Below are positions 53,352-61,091 of a stretch of DNA of 64,000 bases, piece by piece. The first letter of the stretch is position 1, and each line of letters starts with the position of its first letter. The stretch spans positions 62,001-126,000 of the forward strand of contig NZ_JTFC01000039.1 of the NCBI RefSeq assembly GCF_003991225.1. Reading direction: 5' to 3'. The DNA is from Candidatus Kurthia intestinigallinarum. Lineage in GTDB: Bacteria > Bacillota > Bacilli > Bacillales_A > Planococcaceae. The position numbers and the translations under genes are program-made. The notes below the pieces were generated by a model. The model did not search any database and was not told where the DNA came from. It saw only the letters and a program-made list of their open reading frames with translations.

Positions 53352-53581
53352 TTCTTAACCCCTTTCAGGCTGTAGTAAATAATTTTAACGACTTAAATCG
53401 TTTTTTTCAACAGAAAATTATTGTCTATTTTGTGTTAACAATTTGCTGTAAATTCATGTACAAGAACTAAAAATAGTTGTTTTTTTCTATTCGATATTGT
53501 AGTGATTTTACACCCTGTATCACAAAATAAAATTGTAAAACAAACACACAGAAAAAGCGAGAAAAATTTCAAAAAATCAAC

Positions 53582-53610
53582 AAAAAAAAACTACGCAATT
53601 TGCGTAGCTT
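53582..53610 (-). terminator. Terminator of the 125-residue protein gene
   Basis: CTACGCAA and TTGCGTAG are perfect arms followed by a T9 run on the minus strand. Confidence 0.9.
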
Positions 53611-53618
53611 CTCACGAT

Positions 53619-53996
53619 TTATAAAAAACTTGGATTTACAACTTTGTCTGCCTTGCCAAGGTCTGTCACCATTGTGTTATATGCTTCTACTGCCGCTTCA
53701 TATAACGCTTTGGATTCTTTCGCATTGACTTCTGCAGGTTGTTTTACACGTAGTGGCGCATAAGGAGCATCAAATGTTAATACCCGTTGTTGGAAGGCTT
53801 GAACATGTTCATTTTCATCAACTTCAGAATCCATATGTGTATACACATCAAATGAGTGGAAATTGGCGAAGAAACGTGTGTAATCATCCGACGCCTTATC
53901 CATGTTTCGATTTGAAAAGTTCCATAAACCCTTCATTGATTTTAATACGTTTAGACCTTGTGTTACAACCATCTCAACTGCTTGTGGATTAGCCAT
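53619..53996 (-). CDS. Protein of unknown function
   Basis: A 125-residue soluble, mainly helical protein (MANPQAVEMVVTQGLNVLKSMKG). No membrane helix, signal or known motif is visible. ATG has GGAGG upstream and a strong terminator follows. It lies 31 bp after the manganese-type CDF gene in the same direction with no hairpin between them, so cotranscription is likely. Confidence 0.72.
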   Translation of the reverse strand: MANPQAVEMVVTQGLNVLKSMKGLWNFSNRNMDKASDDYTRFFANFHSFDVYTHMDSEVDENEHVQAFQQRVLTFDAPYAPLRVKQPAEVNAKESKALYEAAVEAYNTMVTDLGKADKVVNPSFL

Positions 53997-54027
53997 TGTA
54001 ACCGCCTCCTATATAAAATTCGTTCTC

Positions 54028-54906
54028 TTATATTGTAGCATAATCAGCCGGCTCTATATGAACAAGTGTCACCGCAAACGGGTTATATTCACGAATAACG
54101 CCCTCGATTACTTCTGTAATGTGATGGCTTTGGACCACATCCATTTTAGGATCAACCGTAATCGTAACATCTAAAAACATCATATTCCCAGACATACGCC
54201 CTTTCATATCTTCTACCTCAATGACTCCATTTACATGTTGAATAAGCGTTTTAATTTCTACTAACTCATGCTCATCAAAGCCATCCGTTAAAGTATGCAC
54301 AGCCTCAACAAAAATATCATAGGCGGTTTTAATAATCAGTAAACCAACTAATACCGCTGTAATTGAGTCAATGATGGGGAAACCAAAAATAGCAGCAAAA
54401 ATACCGATAGCTGTTCCAAAGCTCACTAACGCATCCGAGCGATTATCATACGCTGCCGCTTTGACAGCCGAACTTTTAATACGTCGTGCGAGACGAATAT
54501 TATATAGATAAACGATGTACATGACGATACCACAAAAGATTGCGACGATAGCAGTCAGCATAGATGGTGCCTCATGCTCACCGCTAAAGAAACTTTTTAT
54601 CGCATTAAAAATAACCTGTAAGCCGACAACGGCCATAATGAATGAAGCGAGCAATGATGAAACTGTTTCAGCACGTAAATGACCATAGTGATGGTCCTCA
54701 TCCGGTGGACGCTGCGAAATACGCAGCCCTACTAGTACCGCAACAGAGGCAATAATATCCGTCGTATTGTTCAGACCATCCGCTTTAAGTGCTTCCGATC
54801 CTCCGACAACACCAACCGTTAATTTTAAGGCACTTAAACAGAGATACGTGAAAATACTAACCCAAGCGCCTTTTTCCCCTTCACGTAAATTTTTATATAC
54901 GTCCAA
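54028..54906 (-). CDS. Cation diffusion facilitator, probable Mn2+ exporter (MneP/MneS-like)
   Basis: A 292-residue CDF protein with six helices and a C-terminal metal-sensing domain. The metal site segments ADGLNNTTDIIASVAVLVG and DEDHHYGHLRAETVSSL are close to the Mn2+-exporting B. subtilis MneP/MneS group. TTG at 54906 is chosen: GGGAGGG lies 7 nt upstream, and the longer frame would run into the serC terminator. Metal choice is inferred from motif resemblance. Confidence 0.85.
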   Translation of the reverse strand: MDVYKNLREGEKGAWVSIFTYLCLSALKLTVGVVGGSEALKADGLNNTTDIIASVAVLVGLRISQRPPDEDHHYGHLRAETVSSLLASFIMAVVGLQVIFNAIKSFFSGEHEAPSMLTAIVAIFCGIVMYIVYLYNIRLARRIKSSAVKAAAYDNRSDALVSFGTAIGIFAAIFGFPIIDSITAVLVGLLIIKTAYDIFVEAVHTLTDGFDEHELVEIKTLIQHVNGVIEVEDMKGRMSGNMMFLDVTITVDPKMDVVQSHHITEVIEGVIREYNPFAVTLVHIEPADYATI

Positions 54907-54940
54907 AAAGTTTCCCTCCCTCAAGACTTCCAGAAACGAC

Positions 54941-54982
54941 AAAAACGACGTAGCGCACAAAAGTGCGTTACGTCGTTTTTTA
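54941..54982. terminator. Terminator of serC
   Basis: ACGACGTAACGCAC and GTGCGCTACGTCGT arms with a 4-nt loop and T5 tail on the minus strand; T-flanked on the other side too. Confidence 0.9.
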
Positions 54983-55044
54983 TATTCCGTTCGTTATTAA
55001 GCTTATCTATTATAACAAAGTCTGACCTCTAAAGAAAGGAAAGT

Positions 55045-56139
55045 TTAGTGCTTTGCTTGGAAATCTTTCATGAAGTTCGCAAGTGCTTGGCAAGTTTCAT
55101 ATGGCACGGCATTATAAGTAGACGCTCGGCAACCGCCAACTGAACGGTGACCATTTAAGCCAACAAAACCTGCTTCTTTTGCTTCTGCTAAGAATTGTTT
55201 TTCTAATTCTTCATCAGCTACACGGAATGTAATGTTCATCAGTGAACGGCTACCTTCTACTGCATGACCTGTGTAGAAGCCGTTGCTTGCATCGATAACA
55301 TCATAGATTAATGCAGCTTTTTCTTCATTGCGTTTTGCTACTGCCTCAACACCGCCTTGTGCTTCAACCCATTTTAATACCTCACCTAACATATAAATAC
55401 CGAATGTTGGTGGTGTGTTGTAAAGTGAGTTTTTGTCAGCATGTGTTTTGTAGCTTAAAATAGTTGGTACATTTTCTGACGCTGTTTCTAGGAATTCTTT
55501 ACGAATGATAACAACCGTTACGCCTGAAGGGCCAAGGTTCTTTTGAGCACCTGCATAAATCATCGCAAACTTAGAGATATCTACTGGCTTCGATAAAATA
55601 TCACTCGACATATCAGCTACAAGCGGCACGTCCCCAGTGTCTGGGAACTCTGCCCACTCTGTACCGAAAATCGTATTATTCGATGTGATATGCACGTATG
55701 CATCATCCGCATTGTAATTTAATTCATCAAATGCTGGGATGTTTTTGTAGTTGTTCTCTTTTGTGCTTGCAGCGATTACAGCGTTCCCTAAAACTTTTGC
55801 TTCTTTGAATGCTTTTTCTGACCATGAACCAGTTTGTACGTAGCTAGCTGTTTGACCTTCTTTTAAGAAGTTCATTGGAAGCATTGTGAATTGTAAGCTT
55901 GCGCCGCCTTGTAAAAATAACACTTCGTAATTTTCAGGAATGTTATAAAGTTTTTTAAGACGTGCGATGGCTTCCGTATGTACTTCATCATACTCTTTAC
56001 TACGGTGGCTCATTTCCATTACGGACATGCCAGCACCTTTAAAGTCTACTAATTCTTCTTGAGCTTTTTGTAGGACTTCAAGTGGTAATGCTGATGGACC
56101 TGCATTTAAGTTATAAGCGCGTTTAACTGTTGTCGTCAA
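55045..56139 (-). CDS. serC: Phosphoserine aminotransferase
   Basis: A 364-residue PLP enzyme of class V aminotransferase type: NLNAGPSALPLEVLQ start, PLP-Lys in YAGAQKNLGPSGVTVV, and HRSVGGCRASTYNAVP near the C-terminus. It makes 3-phosphoserine in serine synthesis and takes part in pyridoxal phosphate synthesis in other bacteria. The start is TTG at 56139 with AAGGAG 9 nt upstream; no nearby ATG is in frame. Single gene. Confidence 0.95.
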   Translation of the reverse strand: MTTTVKRAYNLNAGPSALPLEVLQKAQEELVDFKGAGMSVMEMSHRSKEYDEVHTEAIARLKKLYNIPENYEVLFLQGGASLQFTMLPMNFLKEGQTASYVQTGSWSEKAFKEAKVLGNAVIAASTKENNYKNIPAFDELNYNADDAYVHITSNNTIFGTEWAEFPDTGDVPLVADMSSDILSKPVDISKFAMIYAGAQKNLGPSGVTVVIIRKEFLETASENVPTILSYKTHADKNSLYNTPPTFGIYMLGEVLKWVEAQGGVEAVAKRNEEKAALIYDVIDASNGFYTGHAVEGSRSLMNITFRVADEELEKQFLAEAKEAGFVGLNGHRSVGGCRASTYNAVPYETCQALANFMKDFQAKH

Positions 56140-56373
56140 TGTAATACACTCCTTGTGGAATAATGATGAATCCTATTCTACGCTATTTTCTGTTTTTTTT
56201 GAAGGTTTAGACGAATATTCGGCTAAAATTGTCATAATATTTTAAAAAAAGACACCAAAACAAGAATATTCATGTAAAAAAAGCTTCGTAATTATCGGAA
56301 AAACCGATTAATCCACTTATCACTTATTTTCTAGATAGGTAAAGTTATCATCTGCTGTCCTGTAGAGAAAAAC

Positions 56374-56411
56374 AAAAAAAGGCAGCGTCATAAAGACGCT
56401 ACCTGCTTTTT
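56374..56411 (-). terminator. Terminator of the flavin reductase gene
   Basis: GGTAGCGTC and GACGCTGCC arms with a T7 tail on the minus strand. Confidence 0.88.
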
Positions 56412-56416
56412 ATAAA

Positions 56417-56950
56417 TTAACGAATTGTGTAAAGCGCTTTTGACCAAGGAATTACTTGATCTAACATTTGGTTTACTGAATCAGTTTGAACTTCTTTTGG
56501 TTTGAATTCACCATTTTCAAAGTCAGTGAATAATGATAATGCTGGGTGTACACGAACGTCCGCTACTAATAATTCGCCTAAGATGCCGCGTAAATGTTCT
56601 GCTGCACGTGCACCACCAACTGAACCATATGATACGATACCTGCTGCTTTGTTGTTCCATTCAACACGTAAGTAATCTAATGCGTTTTTAAGTGCGCCCG
56701 TAATTGAATGGTTATATTCTTGTGTAATGAATACAAAGCCATCTTGTTTGGCAACGATTTCTGACCATGCTTGTGCACCTGGTGCTTCTGCTGTACCTAG
56801 TAATGGTAAATCGTAATCTGCAATATCAATAATGGTGTAGTTTGCGTCGCCGCGTTTGTCTGCGATTTCTTTTACCCATTGTCCAACTTGTGGTGATACG
56901 CGACCTTCGCGTGTTGAGCCTAAAATAATACCAATGTTTAATTCTGCCAT
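56417..56950 (-). CDS. NADPH-dependent FMN reductase (flavodoxin-like fold)
   Basis: A 177-residue flavoprotein with FMN-phosphate loop GSTREGRVSPQVGQWV and EYNHSITGALKNALDYL, as in NAD(P)H:FMN/quinone reductases and some azoreductases. The ATG at 56950 has GAGG 8 nt upstream; an in-frame ATG at 56998 would add a 16-residue Lys-rich lead (MNFLNKLFGKKEEVKD) but has a poor site. MhqR-type operators upstream suggest a role in two-electron quinone reduction. Confidence 0.87.
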   Translation of the reverse strand: MAELNIGIILGSTREGRVSPQVGQWVKEIADKRGDANYTIIDIADYDLPLLGTAEAPGAQAWSEIVAKQDGFVFITQEYNHSITGALKNALDYLRVEWNNKAAGIVSYGSVGGARAAEHLRGILGELLVADVRVHPALSLFTDFENGEFKPKEVQTDSVNQMLDQVIPWSKALYTIR

Positions 56951-57011
56951 GTCTTTTACCTCTTCCTTTTTACCGAATAATTTATTTAAAAAGTTCATTA
57001 TTATACCTATT

Positions 57012-57059
57012 TATCTCGAATTCATTTATTTCGAAATTATTTATCTTGAATTCTAGATA
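57012..57059. promoter_or_regulatory. MhqR-type operators upstream of the flavin reductase gene
   Basis: TATCTTGAATTCTAGATA (57042-57059) is a full TATCTnGAATTCnAGATA palindrome like the one at 24161-24178. A half-matching copy, TATCTCGAATTCATTTAT, lies at 57012-57029, between the operator and the gene. Two sites 30 bp apart could give cooperative repression. Confidence 0.78.
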
Positions 57060-57176
57060 AATAATAACATGGTATTTTCACCTCGTCAACTAGTTTCATC
57101 TAAAAAAGGAATTTCGCCAAAATCAGAAGGTTATGCTATGTTAGAACTAATCGATTATATAAAAGGAGCGAGCGCT

Positions 57177-57719
57177 ATGCTCATACAAGATGAGGTACTC
57201 TATTTACGTCCTGTCACACCACGAGACGCCGAGGCGATTCATGCATCCGTTACCGAACCAGAAATTCGTTATTTAACAGGCACACATTCTTTATTCACTG
57301 TAGAACAAGTACGACAACATATTGTGACTTGTGAGGATGATGACAGTCGCATAGATTTTGCAGTCTGCTTACGCGAAGATGACACGATGATTGGCGAAGG
57401 TGGCATTGTCGAAATAGATGTAGCCAATCAACTCGCCTATTTTCGTATTGCGATGCTTGGCATGAAAAACACCGGCAAAGGCTATGGCACACGCGCTGTT
57501 TTGTTAGCTGTCCGCTATGTATTTGATGTGTTAAAGCTTAACCGTTTGCAACTTGAAGTGTATAGTCATAATCCACATGCAAAGCGTAGTTATGAAAAAG
57601 TTGGTTTTCAAGTAGAGGGTATTTTACGTGAGAAACTACTATGGGATGGCGTTTATTCGGATGAAATTGTGATGAGCATATTAAGAAAAGACTACGAAAA
57701 AAAGGGAACTGCGCAGTAG
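57177..57719 (+). CDS. GNAT-family N-acetyltransferase (RimJ-like)
   Basis: A 180-residue GNAT protein starting MLIQDEVLYLRPVTPRDAEAI, with GLP-like acetyl-CoA segment MKNTGKGYGTRAVLLAVRY and EVYSHNPHAKRSYEKVGF, the RimJ/RimL-type layout. ATG at 57177 has AAAGGAG 8 nt upstream; the frame stays open upstream to 57069 without a site. Divergent from the flavin reductase gene. Confidence 0.88.
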   Translation: MLIQDEVLYLRPVTPRDAEAIHASVTEPEIRYLTGTHSLFTVEQVRQHIVTCEDDDSRIDFAVCLREDDTMIGEGGIVEIDVANQLAYFRIAMLGMKNTGKGYGTRAVLLAVRYVFDVLKLNRLQLEVYSHNPHAKRSYEKVGFQVEGILREKLLWDGVYSDEIVMSILRKDYEKKGTAQ

Positions 57720-57737
57720 ACGCAATTCCCTTTTGTT
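57702..57737. terminator. Bidirectional terminator between GNAT and Usp genes
   Basis: AAAGGGAA-TGCG and CGCA-TTCCCTTT arms overlap the GNAT stop; the Usp gene ends just beside it. Confidence 0.85.
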
Positions 57738-57740
57738 TAT

Positions 57741-58181
57741 TTAATGAACGATAAGCACCTGGCATGGTGATAGCTGTGCAATTTTTGAGCTGACACTGCC
57801 TAGTAGCATTCCTTTTAAACCACGTAAACCACGACTACCGATGACAATGACAGATTGCTTTGTTTCTTCTGCATACTCAAGCATTTTATCCGCTGGGTTT
57901 CCAGCTAATGATACGAGTTCAATCACGCATTCAGGATGTTTCGAAAGTACGATTTCTTTCGCTTTCTCTAAACGTTCTTCACTGTCTTTTAGTAAACCTT
58001 CATTTACCGTTTTCACATAATCACGTGTGACATCATATGGGTAGGCAGGTGCAATTGGATTTTGATGTACATTGACAATCGTTACAATTCCGTTATTTAA
58101 GCTAGCTAGCTCTGCTGCCGCCTCTAAAATTTTGGCATTTAAATCTGATTCATCAATTGCTACAAGAATTTTTTCAAACAT
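57741..58181 (-). CDS. Universal stress protein A family
   Basis: A 146-residue UspA-fold protein with ILVAIDESDLNAK at the start and the ATP-binding GSRGLRGLKGMLLGSVSSKI near the C-terminus (G-2x-G-9x-G-S). ATP-binding Usp proteins act in stress survival; the role here is unknown. ATG at 58181 has AAAGG 9 nt upstream; the ATG at 58190 sits against that site. Confidence 0.92.
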   Translation of the reverse strand: MFEKILVAIDESDLNAKILEAAAELASLNNGIVTIVNVHQNPIAPAYPYDVTRDYVKTVNEGLLKDSEERLEKAKEIVLSKHPECVIELVSLAGNPADKMLEYAEETKQSVIVIGSRGLRGLKGMLLGSVSSKIAQLSPCQVLIVH

Positions 58182-58261
58182 TGAACTCATCCTTTCGGCA
58201 TATTATTACCTTTATCATATGACATAATGTCACAAAAAATAACCCCAAATTAAACTTTACT

Positions 58262-58286
58262 GGAAAAAACATGCTTTAAAAGCATA
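58262..58286 (-). terminator. Terminator of the DUF2975-XRE pair
   Basis: ATGCTTT and AAAGCAT arms followed by TTTTTT on the minus strand. Confidence 0.75.
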
Positions 58287-58292
58287 CATTGT

Positions 58293-58514
58293 TCACAAAT
58301 TCTCTTCATTCTTTTTTTCATAGGCTAAAATATCGCCTGGTTGACAATCCAATGCCTCGCAAATGGCTTCTAACGTAGAAAACTTAACAGCCTTCGCTTT
58401 TCCATTTTTTAAAATGGATACGTTCGCCATCGTAATCCCCACACGCTCAGACAATTCTGTCACGCTCATTTTTCGTTTCGCGAGCATCACATCGATATTC
58501 ACAATAATCGCCAT
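58293..58514 (-). CDS. XRE-family helix-turn-helix protein (YozG-like)
   Basis: A 73-residue single-domain regulator with a full helix-turn-helix: VTELSERVGITMANVSILKNGKAKAVKFSTLEAICEALDCQPGDIL. It follows the DUF2975 gene by 9 bp; the pairing is widespread in Firmicutes (YoaS/YozG in B. subtilis). ATG has GAGGTGAG upstream. Target unknown. Confidence 0.88.
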   Translation of the reverse strand: MAIIVNIDVMLAKRKMSVTELSERVGITMANVSILKNGKAKAVKFSTLEAICEALDCQPGDILAYEKKNEENL

Positions 58515-58523
58515 TCTCTCACC

Positions 58524-59006
58524 TCAGATTGTTAATTCGTTTTCTGATTTCATTTCAATGGCTTCCTGCAATAATTTTTGTAACAGTGCAGCAAACACCG
58601 CAATGACTAACGATGCAAATGGCACAATTAATCCGACAAAAATAACACCGGGTGCATCATCAAATTCAGCAAATAAGTAAAACGACGGTAATACGCATAA
58701 GTGCAAAATACTAATCGTTCCTGCACAGCGTTTAATTACTTGTAGCTTCCTCACTGATGATACCGAAAAGGCCCTTCCCTGGTCAATGCAGCGTAATAGT
58801 TGGAAAGCCTGATAGAGACCGATAAAATAAATGATAACGGATGCGTAAAGTAGTGCCCAAACCACATATTTACTTGCCCCAAAAGCTGGCAGTAAATCAG
58901 CGGTTGCACGACCTACTTCCGGTATAAGGAATAGACAGAATAAAACCATTGGTAAGCTTAAGACAAAAACAGCCGTCTTTAAAAACAACGTCGATGCGCT
59001 CTTCAT
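58524..59006 (-). CDS. DUF2975-family membrane protein (YoaS-like)
   Basis: A 160-residue, four-helix membrane protein (helices about 8-30, 42-68, 95-115 and 122-148) with the cytoplasmic segment QLLRCIDQGRAFSVSSVRKLQVIKRCA that is typical of DUF2975. First gene of a two-gene unit with an XRE protein, which it may hold at the membrane or control. ATG has GAGGTG upstream. Confidence 0.87.
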   Translation of the reverse strand: MKSASTLFLKTAVFVLSLPMVLFCLFLIPEVGRATADLLPAFGASKYVVWALLYASVIIYFIGLYQAFQLLRCIDQGRAFSVSSVRKLQVIKRCAGTISILHLCVLPSFYLFAEFDDAPGVIFVGLIVPFASLVIAVFAALLQKLLQEAIEMKSENELTI

Positions 59007-59096
59007 AAAAACACCTCACTTTTTATTTTCATGTTGATAATAGCATGTGATTTATCGTTTTACAATAAATATATATCGTAAAGGAGAATATAAACA

Positions 59097-59774
59097 ATGA
59101 AAAACTGGAAAACAAACGCACAAAAGCAACCCTTTATCGCCTCTTATAGCGGCGGAAAAGATAGTACACTCGCGCTTTATAAAGCGATGCAACAAGGAAC
59201 TGCTACGGGACTAATTATCATGCTTGAAGAGGAAGGCAAGCGCTCACGTAGCCATGGCATGCCACCTGCATTAATCCATGCACAGGCAGAGGCGCTTCAG
59301 TTGCCTGTTTATACTATTGCAACGAGCTGGGAAGGCTATGAGCAAGCTTTCATGACGATTCTGTCACAAGCAAAGGAGGACGGCGCAAATGTCCTCGTAA
59401 CGGGTGATTTAGATGTCCCTGAGCATGGTTGTTGGCATGACCGTGTCACAAAGCAAGTTGGTCTCAAACTAAGTATGCCGCTATGGGAAATGGATCATGT
59501 CGAAGTTGTACGTGAATTTATTGATGCTGGCTTTAAAACCATTTTAGTAACGGTCAATTTATCACTCGGTATGCATGAGGAGGACCTCGGACGCGAGCTG
59601 ACACATTGCTATGTCGATGAGTTGATTACGCGAGGGATTGACCCTTGCGGCGAGGGCGGCGAATTCCATACAACGGTTTTAGCAGGCCCTATTTTCAGTA
59701 AAGAAATCGCCGTCAAACGCGAGGCAATTATCCGTGACGGAGACTATGCTTTCTTACCGCTTACATTGGCATAA
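59097..59774 (+). CDS. Dph6-like ATP-pyrophosphatase (diphthine-ammonia ligase family)
   Basis: A 225-residue adenine nucleotide alpha-hydrolase with PP-loop SYSGGKDSTLALYKA and the Dph6-family ending GIDPCGEGGEFHTTVLAGP. In eukaryotes and archaea Dph6 amidates diphthine on EF-2; bacteria lack diphthamide, so this protein must do something else. ATG has AAAGGAG upstream. Single gene. Confidence 0.87.
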   Translation: MKNWKTNAQKQPFIASYSGGKDSTLALYKAMQQGTATGLIIMLEEEGKRSRSHGMPPALIHAQAEALQLPVYTIATSWEGYEQAFMTILSQAKEDGANVLVTGDLDVPEHGCWHDRVTKQVGLKLSMPLWEMDHVEVVREFIDAGFKTILVTVNLSLGMHEEDLGRELTHCYVDELITRGIDPCGEGGEFHTTVLAGPIFSKEIAVKREAIIRDGDYAFLPLTLA

Positions 59775-59816
59775 ATAAAAAGCAGGAATCGCTTTAAACA
59801 CGATTCCTGCTTTTCT
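59775..59816. terminator. Bidirectional terminator after the Dph6-like gene
   Basis: AAAAGCAGGAATCG and CGATTCCTGCTTTT are perfect arms; also serves the convergent YdhG-like gene. Confidence 0.92.
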
Positions 59817-59822
59817 TATGCT

Positions 59823-60194
59823 TTACTTACGCCAAAACGTTGTACAATCTGCTTTATCCTTCATATTAAAATCGATAATTTCCTGCAACAACTCATACTG
59901 AACGGGCTTTGCAAATGGGATACGAATTAATTTCTTCCCATGCGTATAGCCTAGTTCCTTAATACGTGCTGAAAATTCCTCATCAATATAGCCCTCTGGT
60001 GCTACGGAAATATGCGCCTTCGATACACTGAAGCCAATAATAAACGTGCCATGATCTGTAAACATTGGCTGATTCCATTTAAACTCAGGCTTTAGCTGTG
60101 GATACGTTTCATGAACCCACTGAAGGACTTCTACCATGCGAGCCCGATGCTCTGCCGGCTCAATCTCTTGAATAAATTCTTCAAATTGCTCCAT
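59823..60194 (-). CDS. DUF1801 protein, YdhG/Fra-like iron chaperone
   Basis: A 123-residue DUF1801 (YdhG/YjbR fold) protein: PEFKWNQPMFTDHGTFIIGFSVSKAHISVAPEG, with late LIRIPFAKPVQYELLQEIIDFN. B. subtilis Fra (YdhG) is a frataxin-like iron chaperone that feeds Fe-S assembly and ferrochelatase. ATG has GGAGG upstream. An iron role fits the siderophore and heme genes 1-4 kb away, but residues binding iron are not proven. Confidence 0.8.
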   Translation of the reverse strand: MEQFEEFIQEIEPAEHRARMVEVLQWVHETYPQLKPEFKWNQPMFTDHGTFIIGFSVSKAHISVAPEGYIDEEFSARIKELGYTHGKKLIRIPFAKPVQYELLQEIIDFNMKDKADCTTFWRK

Positions 60195-60228
60195 TATAAA
60201 AGCCTCCTTCTAACAACTATTCGTTCTT

Positions 60229-60624
60229 TTATTCCACTGTAATTCCCGCTTCGCGTAAAGGTTCTAACACCTCAGGCTCTGCCATCGAAATATAGTCTAC
60301 TGTCATAAGGTTCGGCAAATGTTCAAAGCCTTCAACAGACGTTACATCAAAGAACTCATCCTCACCGTCCCAGTCTGGCTGAAGAATATGATAGATTTCA
60401 TTACCACCATCAAAACATAGATAATCAACCTTCAATAAATCCTTTTTCGAAAGCTCTAGGTTTTGTAAGTATGTCATAATTTGTGGAATCGGCTTCATAT
60501 CCTCGTACCATTCATATTGTGTTGTAAATTGCTCTTTCAATGCTTCTAATTCCTGTTCGAAAATTGGTTCCTTATCAAGTAATGCATCAATAACAATGAG
60601 CTTAAAATTAAAATCTTTAAACAT
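60229..60624 (-). CDS. Uncharacterised protein (DUF6892-like)
   Basis: A 131-residue acidic soluble protein with FNFKLIVIDALLDKEP near the start and VDYLCFDGGNEIYHILQPDWDGEDEFFDV in the middle. I believe this is the DUF6892 family, whose members occur near polymorphic toxins but also alone. ATG at 60624 has GAGGAG 7 nt upstream; the longer frame has none. Function unknown. Confidence 0.72.
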   Translation of the reverse strand: MFKDFNFKLIVIDALLDKEPIFEQELEALKEQFTTQYEWYEDMKPIPQIMTYLQNLELSKKDLLKVDYLCFDGGNEIYHILQPDWDGEDEFFDVTSVEGFEHLPNLMTVDYISMAEPEVLEPLREAGITVE

Positions 60625-60659
60625 ATTATCACTCCTCATTTTCTTATACCCATTTCAAC

Positions 60660-60692
60660 AAAAAAAGAGCTGCCAAGAGACAACTCTTTTTC
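60660..60692 (-). terminator. Terminator of the heme monooxygenase gene
   Basis: AGAGTTG and CAGCTCT arms with a T7 tail on the minus strand. Confidence 0.78.
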
Positions 60693-60693
60693 A

Positions 60694-61020
60694 TTATAAT
60701 ACGTAATAGCCGCCGCCATCACGCGAAATAATATAGTCTGGTTGTGGCGGCTTGCCACCATGTTCCGCAATCTGTTTTTTATGACCAGCAATATGCTCTG
60801 GACTCTTTTCCCATGCCTTCCAAGCCTCTTCCGATTCCCAGCGAATAAGTACGATAACTTCTTCTTCCCCTCGGCGTGTTTTTTTCACTAAAATCTCGCG
60901 TCCAATAAAGCCCTCGCGTTGTTCAAGTAGTGATGGCTTTCCTTCTTTTGGTTGGAAACGCTCTAAAACCTTATCTTTAAATCCTTCTTTTACAACGGTA
61001 CGACGCATTTGTACAAACAT
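60694..61020 (-). CDS. HmoA-like heme monooxygenase (ABM/IsdG fold)
   Basis: A 108-residue alpha/beta barrel protein of the antibiotic-biosynthesis monooxygenase fold: MFVQMRRTVVKEG start, VIVLIRWESEEAWKAWEKSPEHIAGH in the middle. The Trp and His of the latter segment align with those that hold heme in IsdG/HmoA; the N-terminal Asn of IsdG is not evident. It likely frees iron from heme. ATG has GGAGG upstream. It is separated from the siderophore genes by a terminator. Confidence 0.77.
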   Translation of the reverse strand: MFVQMRRTVVKEGFKDKVLERFQPKEGKPSLLEQREGFIGREILVKKTRRGEEEVIVLIRWESEEAWKAWEKSPEHIAGHKKQIAEHGGKPPQPDYIISRDGGGYYVL

Positions 61021-61039
61021 GTTTTTGCCTCCTTTTTTA

Positions 61040-61074
61040 TAAAAAAAGAGCCTGTCTCAAAAGAGGCAGGCTCC
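61040..61074 (-). terminator. Terminator of the siderophore-binding protein gene
   Basis: GAGCCTG-CTC and GAG-CAGGCTC arms with a T7 tail on the minus strand. Confidence 0.88.
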
Positions 61075-61091
61075 CTATTATGCTTAGTGAA

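Noticed and set aside
57069-57176. 36-codon N-terminal extension of the RimJ-like GNAT
   Set aside because: No ribosome binding site at 57069, whereas ATG 57177 has AAAGGAG at 8 nt and gives the normal family start.
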